A stretch of 14,244 nucleotides of DNA from CAZEYT01 sp964516295 (GTDB lineage Bacteria > Verrucomicrobiota > Verrucomicrobiia > Chthoniobacterales > Terrimicrobiaceae): contig CAZEYT010000075.1 of assembly GCA_964516295.1 (NCBI GenBank), forward strand, positions 1 through 14,244. Direction: 5' to 3'. The notes under the pieces are model-generated. The model was not told the DNA's origin. It did no database searches and saw only the letters and a list, made by a program, of their open reading frames with translations. How positions within the stretch are numbered: position 1 is the first letter of the stretch; each line of letters begins with the position of its first letter. This document shows positions 7,267-14,244 of the stretch, in pieces. A program made the translations under genes and the position numbers.

Positions 7267-8508
7267 TCAGGTCGCTGCGAGAAGTTTTTTCCTCAAGCGG
7301 TCCAAAGCCGCCTGACTCGCCAGTTGCTTGAATGTCTCCCGGTCGCTGGGGAAACTAAACCTCCCCACCTCCGCAGGCTCCCCACGGGCCGCCAAGCCGA
7401 TGAACACAAGCCCGACCGGTTTTTCCGGCGTTCCCCCACCCGGCCCGGCAATCCCGGTCAGCGAAAGGGCAAAATCGGCATCCGCCGCGTTACGCGCCCC
7501 TTCCGCCATTGCGGCAGCCACCGGTTCACTGACCGCTCCATGAGCCGCCAACAACGCCGGGTCCACGCCGAGCAGGCGCGACTTGGCTTCGTTGGAATAG
7601 GTCACGAAGCCCTGGAGGAAAATTTCCGACGCACCGGGCACATTGGTGATGCGGTGCGCCAAGAGCCCTCCGGTGCAGGATTCCGCGGTGGTGACGGTCC
7701 GGCCCGACGCCCGCAGACGCCCGACCACCCACTCTTCGATGGCCTCGCCGCGCTGCGAGACAAGGCACGAGCCGAGCGCCGCGAGGATCTGATCTTGGAC
7801 GTCATCCAAGTCGGCCTTGGAACCGATGATCCGAAAATCCACCTCGTTCGGCCGGGCGCAGTAACCGATCTCAAAACGTCCGTCGCAAGTCAGCGAAAGG
7901 CCGACGCATTCCTCGACCTCGCTTTCACCCATACCCACCACACGGAAAATCCGGCACTCGCGCTCGGGAAGTCCCCCGGCCAGTTCCCGGAGAATCGGCA
8001 GGGCATGCGTGGTGAACATCGGATGCAACTCCCGCGGCGGTCCCGGCAGCAAAAACAAGTGAGGCGTGGAAAAGGTCGCCCCTGCCCGGGCGGGAAGATA
8101 CAACCCCGGTGCCGTGCCGTTTCCGTTGGGCAGCACCGTCGCACCGACGGGCACCATTGTCTGGCGGAGCATCCGCTCCCGCAGCGGGATTCCGCGTGCG
8201 GCCAGACGCGCCGCGATGGCCGCCCGCACGCCTTCATCCGGCACCAAGCGCATTCCGAGCAACTCCGCCGAGATCTCCCGCGTCAAATCATCCGTTGTCG
8301 GCCCCAGCCCGCCCGTGACCAGAACCACGTCCGCCCGCGCAAAGGATTCCAGGAGCGCCTCGCGAATGGCCGGACCGTCCGGAACGGTCGTCTGGCGCGA
8401 GACCCGCAACCCGAGCGGGAAAATCTGTTTCGCAAACCACGCTGCGTGCGTGTTGATGACTTCGCCGAGGAGAAGTTCCGAGCCCGTATTCAGGACCTCG
8501 ACTGTCAT
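7267..8508 (-). CDS. cinA: CinA family protein: MoCF-like domain plus nicotinamide-nucleotide amidase domain
   Basis: Full-length two-domain CinA of 413 residues. The N-terminal half (about 1-170) is the COG1058/MoaB-like domain with MTVEVLNTGSELLLGEVINTH at the start and VTGGLGPTTDDLT; in characterised relatives it acts as an ADP-ribose pyrophosphatase. The C-terminal half (about 255-413) is the NMN deamidase domain with TAESCTGG (Ser277), SNEAK (Lys309) and GIAGPGGGTPEKPVG, which converts NMN to NaMN in pyridine nucleotide salvage. Start ATG at 8508 has the best Shine-Dalgarno sequence in the window (GGAGG, 8 nt spacing) and overlaps the upstream stop as ATGA; an upstream in-frame start at 8655 would lie inside the neighbour. 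Older annotations call it competence-damage inducible protein; nothing here supports a competence role. Confidence 0.94.
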   Translation of the reverse strand: MTVEVLNTGSELLLGEVINTHAAWFAKQIFPLGLRVSRQTTVPDGPAIREALLESFARADVVLVTGGLGPTTDDLTREISAELLGMRLVPDEGVRAAIAARLAARGIPLRERMLRQTMVPVGATVLPNGNGTAPGLYLPARAGATFSTPHLFLLPGPPRELHPMFTTHALPILRELAGGLPERECRIFRVVGMGESEVEECVGLSLTCDGRFEIGYCARPNEVDFRIIGSKADLDDVQDQILAALGSCLVSQRGEAIEEWVVGRLRASGRTVTTAESCTGGLLAHRITNVPGASEIFLQGFVTYSNEAKSRLLGVDPALLAAHGAVSEPVAAAMAEGARNAADADFALSLTGIAGPGGGTPEKPVGLVFIGLAARGEPAEVGRFSFPSDRETFKQLASQAALDRLRKKLLAAT

Positions 8509-9341
8509 CCCGCCTGCCTCCCGCAGGCCAGGGCATCGATCCAACCGCGCACCAAGGCATGCTTCGCGCGGTCGCCGGTGATGTCGTAAACATACAAAAT
8601 ATTCGCCAGTACGCGCACCAACATCTGGCGCGGACTTGCCGGCTGGAGATGACACTCCCGCAACTCAATCCCCTGCCGGATCAAAATCTGCTCGATGTCG
8701 CAGCGGGTCAAAATCCGCCCCCGGTGGAACGGATCGAAATACACCTCTCCATGGCGCGCCACGAAATGACCCGGGAGATTGATCCCCTCGATTTTCATCG
8801 CGGCCCGCGAACCGATCATCATGTAAAACATCGTCAACGTGATCGGGATTCCCGTCCGGGTCTCGATCACCCGCGGCAGAAGGGAATTCCGCACGCAGTA
8901 GTAACTTTCGCTGTTGCCACGAAATTCCAGCTCGCCCGAAACAAAATCCGCCAAAAGTCGCACCCGCTCCCGATTGCTCACCGCACTTGCAATCCGGACC
9001 AAAAACTGACGCCCCCAGTTATTCACTTTGTGCTGAAAAGACTCCGTACAGACTTCCGGTTCCAACGCGCGCGCCAGCGCCCAGCAGGATTGCTCCAAGT
9101 CGATCCCATCGCCAAAGAAATGACAGAGCAGTGAAAACTCCTCCACGGCCGTGCGCCCGGCGATTTCCGCCACCACTTCTCGCGCATGGGTCGAGACGCA
9201 GGCGTCGTCCATCTCACAGAGCTCTTGCAATTGCCGGAGATTTTCCTCTCCGGATTCGGCAAGCTGCTCCTTTACCAAACGAACCGTTTCCGGATCATCA
9301 TCGTGGAGAAGTCTCACCAACGCCTCTTTGTGTCCGTTCAT
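8505..9341 (-). CDS. SirB1-family transglutaminase-like protein
   Basis: A 278-residue protein of the Transglut_core2/SirB1 group. Residues 1-90 are helical and HEAT-like in appearance. The core begins around 95 and contains the family pattern LEFRGNSESYY..RNSLLPRVIETRTGIPITL (139-169), INLPGHFVAR (187-196) and FDPFHRGR (202-209). His192 and Asp203 fit the last two positions of a transglutaminase-type triad; whether Cys149 is a real nucleophile is unclear, and many members of this group have no proven enzyme activity. Function is unknown. ATG 9341 is chosen over an in-frame start at 9407, whose extra 22 residues show no family resemblance; there is no clear Shine-Dalgarno sequence. Its TGA overlaps the cinA ATG by 4 bp, so the two are a translationally coupled pair. 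Confidence 0.85.
   Translation of the reverse strand: MNGHKEALVRLLHDDDPETVRLVKEQLAESGEENLRQLQELCEMDDACVSTHAREVVAEIAGRTAVEEFSLLCHFFGDGIDLEQSCWALARALEPEVCTESFQHKVNNWGRQFLVRIASAVSNRERVRLLADFVSGELEFRGNSESYYCVRNSLLPRVIETRTGIPITLTMFYMMIGSRAAMKIEGINLPGHFVARHGEVYFDPFHRGRILTRCDIEQILIRQGIELRECHLQPASPRQMLVRVLANILYVYDITGDRAKHALVRGWIDALACGRQAG
8512..8528 (-). promoter_or_regulatory. Hairpin enclosing the cinA ribosome binding site
   Basis: On the minus strand GCCTGC and GCAGGC form a perfect 6-bp stem around the loop GGGAG, ending 3 nt before the cinA ATG. The loop plus the next G is the Shine-Dalgarno core. The element lies inside the last codons of the SirB1-like gene, so ribosomes finishing that gene would melt it; this would tie cinA translation to its neighbour. 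Confidence 0.45.
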
Positions 9342-9517
9342 TCGCTTTGTGCAATAAATCCACTTCCCCACCGAAAGCAAGTGCCACGCCGGACCACTTC
9401 TGCGCAACCCAGGATGTTAAGGTTTTTTGGATGGCGACGAAAGACGCTCCTCCTGCGATGAGACGGGGCGTTTTTTAGACGGCGCTTCGGCAAAAATGTT
9501 ATCTGGCTTGCCCCGGA
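9342..9517. other. Intergenic region between gcvP and the SirB1-like gene
   Basis: A 176-bp gap without a credible gene. On the minus strand, the direction of both flanking genes, I see no hairpin with a good T-tract after gcvP. It should hold a promoter for the SirB1-like gene; TTGCTT and TTTATT 16 nt apart, ending about 14 nt before the ATG, are the best but weak match. On the plus strand it contains two six-T runs and a terminator-like hairpin. Confidence 0.5.
9441..9476 (+). terminator. Terminator-like hairpin with no plus-strand gene before it
   Basis: AAGACGCTCC (9441-9450) can pair with GGGGCGTTTT (9465-9474), ten pairs including two G-T wobbles, around a 14-nt loop, followed by the end of a six-T run (9471-9476). 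On the minus strand the same element has a C-A mismatch and only CTTTC after it, so it fits the plus strand better, although the nearest annotated plus-strand gene ends at 4353. Confidence 0.35.
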
Positions 9518-12313
9518 TCAACCTTCCACCGGCGGACAGGAGCAAAAAATATTTCGGTCGCCGTAAACGTTGTCGATCCGGGCAACCGACGGCCAGAATT
9601 TGTGTTCCCGCAGCCAGGGAGCCGGCCACGCCGCGCGGGTGCGCGTGTAGGGTCGATGCCAGGAGTCCGACGTAACGGCGGCCGCGGTGTGCGGGGCGTT
9701 TTTGAGCGGGTTGTTCGACCGGTCGAGTTCCCCGCGTTCAATCGCCGTGAGCTCGCCATGGATGGTGATCATCGCCTCACAAAAGCGATCCAGCTCGGCG
9801 AGGGACTCGCTTTCGGTTGGCTCGACCATGAGAGTCCCGGGCACCGGCCAACTCATCGTCGGGGAGTGAAACCCGAAATCCATGAGGCGTTTGGCCACGT
9901 CTTCGACTTCGATACCAGCCCGGGCTTTCCATTCGCGAAGATCGAGAATGCACTCATGCGCCACGCGTCCCCGCGCTCCCTTGTAGAGAATCTGATAAAA
10001 CCCCTCGAGCCGCGCGGCGATGTAGTTCGCATTGAGAATCGCAACCGCCGTGGCATCGCGAAGTCCCTGCGGCCCCATCATCGCGATGTACATCCAGGAA
10101 ATCACCAGAATGCTCGCGCTGCCGAGGGGAGCTTGGGAGACCGGGCCGACCGTATTTTTCCCGGCAAGCGGATGACCGGGCACAAAGGGAGCCAGGTGGG
10201 CCGCCACTCCAATCGGTCCAACCCCGGGTCCCCCGCCACCGTGCGGAATGCAAAACGTCTTGTGCAGGTTCAGATGGCAGACGTCGGCCCCGATATCGCC
10301 CGGACGGCAAAGTCCCACCTGGGCGTTCATGTTTGCACCATCCATGTAAACCTGACCACCCGCTTCGTGAACAATTGCACTGACGTCACGGATCCCTTCT
10401 TCGAAAACGCCGTGCGTGGACGGGTAAGTCACCATGGCTGCGGCCAGAACCTCGCGATGTTCCTGAGCGCGGGCGCGGAGGTCGTCGAGGTCGATGTTGC
10501 CGGAGGCATCGCACTTGACCCCGACCACCCGCATGCCGGCCATCACGGCGCTCGCGGGATTGGTCCCGTGCGCGGAGGTCGGAATGAGGCACACGGTCCG
10601 GTGGGCCTCACCGCGCGAGAGGTGATATCCGCGAATCGCCAGAAGCCCGGCATATTCGCCCTGCGAGCCGGCGTTCGGCTGGAGCGACACCGCGGCGAAG
10701 CCGGTAATTTCTGCGAGCCATTTTTCCAATTGGGCCGCCATCTCGAAATATCCGGACGCCTGATCCTCCGGCGCGAGAGGGTGCAGGAGGGAGACCGTTT
10801 CCCACGTCACCGGAAACATTTCCGCCGTGGCGTTAAGCTTCATCGTGCAAGAGCCCAGCGGGATCATCGACGTCGTCAGCGAAAGGTCCTTGGCTTCAAG
10901 ACGGCGGATGTAGCGAAGCATTTCGGTTTCGGTGTGATGCGACCGAAAGACCGGGTGTGTCAGGAAGTCCGACTCACGAACCAGCTTTTCCGGGAGGGAC
11001 GGAACCGTCGTCGACGCACCGGCCTTGGGCTCGCCGAATACGGCGAGCAGCGACTCGACCTCCGCGGTCGTCTCGTCCAAGGCAATGACAAGGGTGGACT
11101 CGTCCAGCAACCGCAGGTTGATCGAAGCGGCCTTGGCTTTGTCGAAAATCGCTTTCGCCGAGCCATTGCCGACGGTTACCCGCACGGTGTCGAAAAACGA
11201 GTGCTCGGAAATCGCGAACCCACGGGCCACAAGGCCGGAGGCGAGTTCCGTGGCCAGTCGATGGACCCGGCGCGCGATGGCCCGGAGTCCTTCCGGTCCG
11301 TGATACACCGCATACATCGACGCCATGACGGCCAGAAGGACCTGCGCGGTGCAGATGTTGCTGGTGGCTTTTTCGCGGCGGATGTGTTGCTCGCGCGTCT
11401 GAAGCGTCAGGCGGTAGGCAAAGCGTCCCTCGGCATCCTTGGACACCCCGACAAGACGTCCCGGGATGCGGCGCTTGTGTTCATCCCGTGTCGCCAAAAA
11501 CGCCGCATGCGGGCCGCCAAAGCCCGGCGGAACCCCAAACCGCTGGGCGGATCCCACGACAACGTCCGCACCCAGTTCGCCCGGAGGTTTCAGCAGCGTG
11601 AGTGCCAGAAGGTCGGTCGCCACCACGGCCAGAGCCCCGGCTTCGTGCGTTCGGGTGATGAGGGACTCGAGGTCAAAAATGGTGCCATCGGTCGCGGGGT
11701 ATTGGTAAAGCGCCCCAAAGATCGGAACCTCCGGCAACGTGCCAGCAGGACCCACGAGAATTTCGATCCCGAGCGGCTCGGCCCGCGTGCGAAGGAGGGC
11801 GATGGTCTGCGGATGGCAATGGTCCGCCACAAAAAAGGCCTGGCCGCCCTTGATCTCGCGACAAAGCGTCATCGCCTCGGCCGCGGCCGTGGATTCATCC
11901 AACAACGACGCATTCGAGATCTGCATTCCGGTCAGATCGCAGACCATGGTTTGGAAATTCAAAAGCGCTTCGAGGCGGCCTTGCGCGATCTCGGCTTGAT
12001 ACGGCGTGTAGGCCGTGTACCAGCCCGGATTTTCCAGAATGTTGCGTCGGATGACGGCTGGCGTAAACGTCCCATGGTAGCCCATCCCGATGTGGGATCT
12101 GGCGACGATATTGCGATCCATCATGGTGCGGAGATCGGCCAGCGCCTCCTCCTCCGTGCGCGCCGGAGGGACATCCAGGGATTTTTCGAATCGAATCGAA
12201 GCCGGGACGGTCTCTTTCAGGAGTTCCTCGACCGAGGACGCTCCCACCGCGGCGAGCATGGTTTGGACTTCCGACTCGGACGGACCGATATGACGCGATG
12301 CGAAACTGCTCAT
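9518..12313 (-). CDS. gcvP: Glycine dehydrogenase (decarboxylating), P-protein of the glycine cleavage system
   Basis: Cytoplasmic PLP enzyme that decarboxylates glycine and passes the aminomethyl group to the lipoyl arm of GcvH. At 931 residues it is the fused single-chain form, with both halves present: an N-terminal half starting FASRHIGPSESEVQ and carrying YTPYQAEIAQGRLEALLNFQ, and a C-terminal half with IPLGSCTMKLNATAEM and the PLP lysine Lys685 in HLNLHKTFCIPHGGGGPG. It ends with the conserved NVYGDRN...CSCPPVEG. The ATG at 12313 is chosen because homology begins within four residues; it overlaps the gcvH stop as ATGA. It is last in gcvT-gcvH-gcvP. No frameshift or missing block is seen. 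Confidence 0.97.
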   Translation of the reverse strand: MSSFASRHIGPSESEVQTMLAAVGASSVEELLKETVPASIRFEKSLDVPPARTEEEALADLRTMMDRNIVARSHIGMGYHGTFTPAVIRRNILENPGWYTAYTPYQAEIAQGRLEALLNFQTMVCDLTGMQISNASLLDESTAAAEAMTLCREIKGGQAFFVADHCHPQTIALLRTRAEPLGIEILVGPAGTLPEVPIFGALYQYPATDGTIFDLESLITRTHEAGALAVVATDLLALTLLKPPGELGADVVVGSAQRFGVPPGFGGPHAAFLATRDEHKRRIPGRLVGVSKDAEGRFAYRLTLQTREQHIRREKATSNICTAQVLLAVMASMYAVYHGPEGLRAIARRVHRLATELASGLVARGFAISEHSFFDTVRVTVGNGSAKAIFDKAKAASINLRLLDESTLVIALDETTAEVESLLAVFGEPKAGASTTVPSLPEKLVRESDFLTHPVFRSHHTETEMLRYIRRLEAKDLSLTTSMIPLGSCTMKLNATAEMFPVTWETVSLLHPLAPEDQASGYFEMAAQLEKWLAEITGFAAVSLQPNAGSQGEYAGLLAIRGYHLSRGEAHRTVCLIPTSAHGTNPASAVMAGMRVVGVKCDASGNIDLDDLRARAQEHREVLAAAMVTYPSTHGVFEEGIRDVSAIVHEAGGQVYMDGANMNAQVGLCRPGDIGADVCHLNLHKTFCIPHGGGGPGVGPIGVAAHLAPFVPGHPLAGKNTVGPVSQAPLGSASILVISWMYIAMMGPQGLRDATAVAILNANYIAARLEGFYQILYKGARGRVAHECILDLREWKARAGIEVEDVAKRLMDFGFHSPTMSWPVPGTLMVEPTESESLAELDRFCEAMITIHGELTAIERGELDRSNNPLKNAPHTAAAVTSDSWHRPYTRTRAAWPAPWLREHKFWPSVARIDNVYGDRNIFCSCPPVEG

Positions 12314-12690
12314 GCCCCGATTTGCGAACGGTAGGAAGCGGGGTCTTTGAGGGCGGAGACTTCTTCGGGCTTGGAGAGACGGATTTTGAAAATCCACCCC
12401 TCTCCGAACGGGTCGGTATTCAGAAGGGCCGGATTTTGTTCGACAGCATCATTCCGGGCGATGACTTCCCCCGAGACCGGTGAGTAGATATCGCTCGCGG
12501 CCTTGACCGACTCAACAACGGCGGCGACTTCTCCCGCGGCCACGGTTTTTCCGACGGATGGCGGCTCGGCAAAAACGATGTCGGTGAGCTCGGCTTGGGC
12601 GTGGTCGGTGATGCCCACGGTGCCGACATCCCCCTCAACGAGGATCCATTCATGACTTTCGGCGTAGCGGAGGTTGTCGGGGACGTTCAT
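12310..12690 (-). CDS. gcvH: Glycine cleavage system H-protein (lipoyl carrier)
   Basis: A 126-residue lipoyl-domain protein that shuttles the aminomethyl group from GcvP to GcvT and is reoxidised by the L-protein. The lipoylated residue is Lys63 in VVESVKAASDIYSPVSGEV. The family start RYAESHEW and the later NDAVEQNPALLNTDPFGEGW are both present, and the length is normal. It begins 3 bp after the gcvT stop and overlaps gcvP by 4 bp, which supports one transcript with coupled translation. No separate Shine-Dalgarno sequence is apparent. The lipoate ligase/synthase genes and the L-protein gene are not in this window. Confidence 0.97.
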   Translation of the reverse strand: MNVPDNLRYAESHEWILVEGDVGTVGITDHAQAELTDIVFAEPPSVGKTVAAGEVAAVVESVKAASDIYSPVSGEVIARNDAVEQNPALLNTDPFGEGWIFKIRLSKPEEVSALKDPASYRSQIGA

Positions 12691-12693
12691 GCG

Positions 12694-13746
12694 TTACTTT
12701 TGGTAAAGGGGTTTTTTCTGAACACAAGCGCGGAATCGGCGGCCGCGGACTTCGATCTCGACGGCCTGCCCGGGCTTTGCGAATTCCGGCGGCAGATAAG
12801 CCATGGCGATGCCGCACCCGAGGGTCGGCGAGAGTGCCCCGCTGGAGGTCTCGGAAACCGGGGTGCCGTCGACCCAGACCGGGTAATGCGAGCGGATCGG
12901 AGGGCTTTTTTCCGTGACCACCATCGCCGCCAGCCTTGAGGGCAGGCCACCCTTTTTCTGCACGTCCAGTGCCGCTTTTCCGAGGAAATCCGGCTTTTCC
13001 AGATCGACAAAAAATCCCAACCCGGCCTCCAATGGCGTGCGGTCGGGGGAAAGATCCGATCCGTTCAAGGGATAGCACATTTCCAGGCGAAGCGTGTCCC
13101 GTGCTCCCAATCCACAGGGAGCCGCCCCCGCGGCCAGCGTTCGATTCCAAGCTGTGACCGCGTCGGTCGCAGGAATGACCCACTCGAATCCGACTTCCCC
13201 GGTGTAGCCAGTTGTGACAACGTAACCGCCGTCCTGCAACTCCACGCGATTGCGGGCGTTGGGCATCGGACGGCCGAAGAGTTTCTCAAAAACTCCCGGC
13301 GAGGCCGGCCCCTGAATCGCCAGGGCTGCAAAATCGTTGCTGCGGTTTTCAAAGACCAACTCGGGCGCCCGATGGGACTCGATCCACGCCGCGTCTTCGT
13401 CGATCTTGGCGGCGTTGACAATGAGCAAATAAGCCTCGGACTCGAGCCGGTAAACGATCAGATCGTCGATCACACCACCCCGTTCATTCAGGAGCAGCGA
13501 ATACTGGGCCTCGCCCGGCGCGAGCTTCGAGGCGCGATTGGTCAGGAGGGAATCCAACCAAGCGGTCGCACCCACTCCGCGGACAAAGAACTCCCCCATG
13601 TGCGAGATGTCGAAGACACCCACCGATTCGCGAACCGCTTTGTGTTCGGCCAAAATCCCGGCGTATTGAACCGGCATTTCCCAGCCCGCGAAATCGACCA
13701 TTCGTCCCCCGGCAGCCACATGGGCGTCATAAAGTGGAGTGCGCAT
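12694..13746 (-). CDS. gcvT: Aminomethyltransferase, T-protein of the glycine cleavage system
   Basis: Transfers the methylene group from aminomethyl-lipoyl GcvH to tetrahydrofolate, releasing ammonia and forming 5,10-methylene-THF. The 350 residues match bacterial GcvT. Visible family motifs are RTPLYDAHVAAGGRMVDFAG at the start, GVFDISHMGE, GGVIDDLIVYR (with the folate-interacting Asp94/95), TGYTGEVGFE, and LGARDTLRLEMCYPLNGSDL. A Shine-Dalgarno-like AAAGGA precedes the ATG by 8 nt. It is the first gene of gcvTHP, so the operon promoter and any glycine control should be in the 134-bp gap upstream, where there is a hairpin-forming palindrome at 13764-13784 and no recognisable glycine riboswitch. 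Confidence 0.97.
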   Translation of the reverse strand: MRTPLYDAHVAAGGRMVDFAGWEMPVQYAGILAEHKAVRESVGVFDISHMGEFFVRGVGATAWLDSLLTNRASKLAPGEAQYSLLLNERGGVIDDLIVYRLESEAYLLIVNAAKIDEDAAWIESHRAPELVFENRSNDFAALAIQGPASPGVFEKLFGRPMPNARNRVELQDGGYVVTTGYTGEVGFEWVIPATDAVTAWNRTLAAGAAPCGLGARDTLRLEMCYPLNGSDLSPDRTPLEAGLGFFVDLEKPDFLGKAALDVQKKGGLPSRLAAMVVTEKSPPIRSHYPVWVDGTPVSETSSGALSPTLGCGIAMAYLPPEFAKPGQAVEIEVRGRRFRACVQKKPLYQK

Positions 13747-13880
13747 TCAGGTTCCTTTACGAACTCAGCCGCCCGGCGGGTGAGAAATTGTTGAGGTCCA
13801 TGCCCATGAGCCGGGAACTATGCGCACGGCTGGAAAAATGATGAAGGAGATTCTTTACACTTACCATTGATCACCCGACC
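13747..13880. other. Intergenic leader between speA and gcvT
   Basis: 134 bp. It contains the gcvT ribosome binding site and the palindrome at 13764-13784. I could not identify a confident promoter; TTGAGG near the speA end on the minus strand has no good -10 partner. There is no T-tract terminator for speA. It is too short for a tandem glycine riboswitch plus expression platform, and the conserved aptamer core is not visible. Confidence 0.5.
13764..13784. promoter_or_regulatory. 21-bp near-perfect palindrome upstream of gcvT
   Basis: On the minus strand CTCA and TGAG are the outer arms, CCGCC and GGCGG the inner arms, with a single C-C mismatch between them and one central G. It ends 17 nt before the gcvT ATG. 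It could be an operator for a dimeric regulator, or a leader hairpin just upstream of the Shine-Dalgarno sequence. No T-tract follows it, so it is not an intrinsic terminator. Confidence 0.45.
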
Positions 13881-14244
13881 TCAATACTGATCGTCAAAAT
13901 TCAGGTAAGTGTAGGACGTGAGGCTCTTCTCGTAGTCATCCAGCAACCGCATGCCTTCGCTGGGCTTGAGGCGGTCGGAGCGAATAGCGGCATCGGTCTG
14001 CGCCTTCATCTTTCGGGCGAGTTCGTTCACGTCCCATTGCGTGAGCGTGAGCACCTGCCCGACCGTGCTGCCGGCGAGGACTTCCTCGATGTAATAGCCG
14101 GAGTCCTCATCCTCATCGAGGTAGATGTGCATCTCGTTCACGCGCCCGAAGAGGTTGTGCAGGTCGCCCATGATATCCTGATAGGCCCCGGCGAGGAAAA
14201 ACCCGATGTAGTAAGGTGAACCGGCCTCCCATCGGTGGAGGGGG
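13881..14244 (-). CDS. speA: Biosynthetic arginine decarboxylase, C-terminal end (5' truncated by the window)
   Basis: PLP-dependent decarboxylation of arginine to agmatine, the first step of the agmatine route to putrescine and spermidine. Only about 120 C-terminal residues are in the window, and the frame runs off the right edge. Recognition rests on HRWEAGSPYYIGFFLAGAYQ followed directly by the highly conserved DIMGDLHNLFGRVNE, then IYLDEDEDSGYYIEEV, GQVLTLTQWDVNEL and SDRLKPSEGMRLLDDYE, ending near LTSYTYLNFDDQY. The Met encoded at 14171 lies in the middle of this conserved run and is not a start. It is in the same direction as gcvT, 134 bp upstream. Confidence 0.93.
   Translation of the reverse strand, partial: PLHRWEAGSPYYIGFFLAGAYQDIMGDLHNLFGRVNEMHIYLDEDEDSGYYIEEVLAGSTVGQVLTLTQWDVNELARKMKAQTDAAIRSDRLKPSEGMRLLDDYEKSLTSYTYLNFDDQY

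Noticed and set aside
7324..8589. 421-codon plus-strand open frame opposite cinA
   Set aside because: It is antisense to cinA, extremely Arg/Pro-rich, and has no family resemblance.
9417..9629. Small Lys/Ser-rich minus-strand frame spanning the end of gcvP
   Set aside because: It overlaps the conserved C-terminus of gcvP in another frame and has no start signal or resemblance to known proteins.
9602..12334. Very long (910-codon) plus-strand open frame opposite gcvP
   Set aside because: It is antisense to an unmistakable full-length GcvP, has an Arg/Gly/His-rich low-complexity composition, and shows no recognisable domain; it is a by-product of GC-rich codon usage.
13747..13880. Glycine riboswitch expected upstream of gcvT
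   Set aside because: The gap is only 134 bp and I could not find the conserved aptamer core or tandem helices; a covariance-model search would settle it.
13881..14171. Independent 96-residue acidic protein
   Set aside because: The frame continues upstream without a stop through residues typical of arginine decarboxylase, so the Met at 14171 is internal to SpeA.
1..14244. CRISPR array, tRNA/rRNA genes, insertion sequences, defence or phage genes
   Set aside because: I read both strands and saw no spaced direct repeats, RNA-gene signatures, transposase motifs or terminal inverted repeats; almost all DNA is explained by conserved metabolic genes.

Overview
This is a roughly 60% GC, gene-dense stretch of bacterial chromosome made mostly of core-metabolism genes. 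The gene set and protein style suggest a Verrucomicrobiota-type bacterium: a FucI-fold isomerase of the kind common there, a small two-helix membrane protein coupled to a YceI gene, single-chain GcvP with gcvT-gcvH-gcvP order, a biosynthetic arginine decarboxylase, and patchy Shine-Dalgarno use. That placement is inference from recognition, not a search. I see no tRNA, rRNA, CRISPR, insertion sequence, phage gene or other sign of recent transfer.

Left part (1-4410). The window opens inside the C-terminal end of a plus-strand polytopic membrane protein (2-547, glycosyltransferase-C-like). It converges on, and overlaps by 23 bp, the minus-strand alanine racemase gene alr (525-1661). Divergent from alr, across a 143-bp spacer, is a FucI-fold sugar isomerase (1805-3400, GTG start). 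A small membrane protein (3488-3742) follows and is joined by an ATGA overlap to a secreted YceI-family protein (3739-4353). A strong hairpin terminator (4368-4402) separates this plus-strand group from the minus-strand genes.

Right part (4423-14244). Everything here is on the minus strand, read right to left: speA (only its C-terminal end), a 134-bp gap, gcvT-gcvH-gcvP (spacing +3 and -4 bp), a 176-bp gap, a SirB1-type transglutaminase-like gene, cinA (4-bp overlap), an MgtE-like Mg2+ transporter (53-bp gap), and ilvB (22-bp gap). GcvT, H and P are three of the four glycine cleavage components; the L-protein is not in the window. CinA handles damaged or by-product nicotinamide nucleotides. 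IlvB starts branched-chain amino acid synthesis and needs TPP, FAD and Mg2+. No convincing minus-strand terminator is visible after gcvP, so partial read-through from gcv into the lower group is possible.

I did not find a clear, undescribed multi-gene system. The items most worth a second look are the MgtE-like transporter with no N-terminal Mg-sensing domain, the coupled small membrane protein plus YceI pair, an orphan plus-strand terminator-like hairpin in the gap beside gcvP (a possible small RNA), and several hairpins placed right at start codons or ribosome binding sites.
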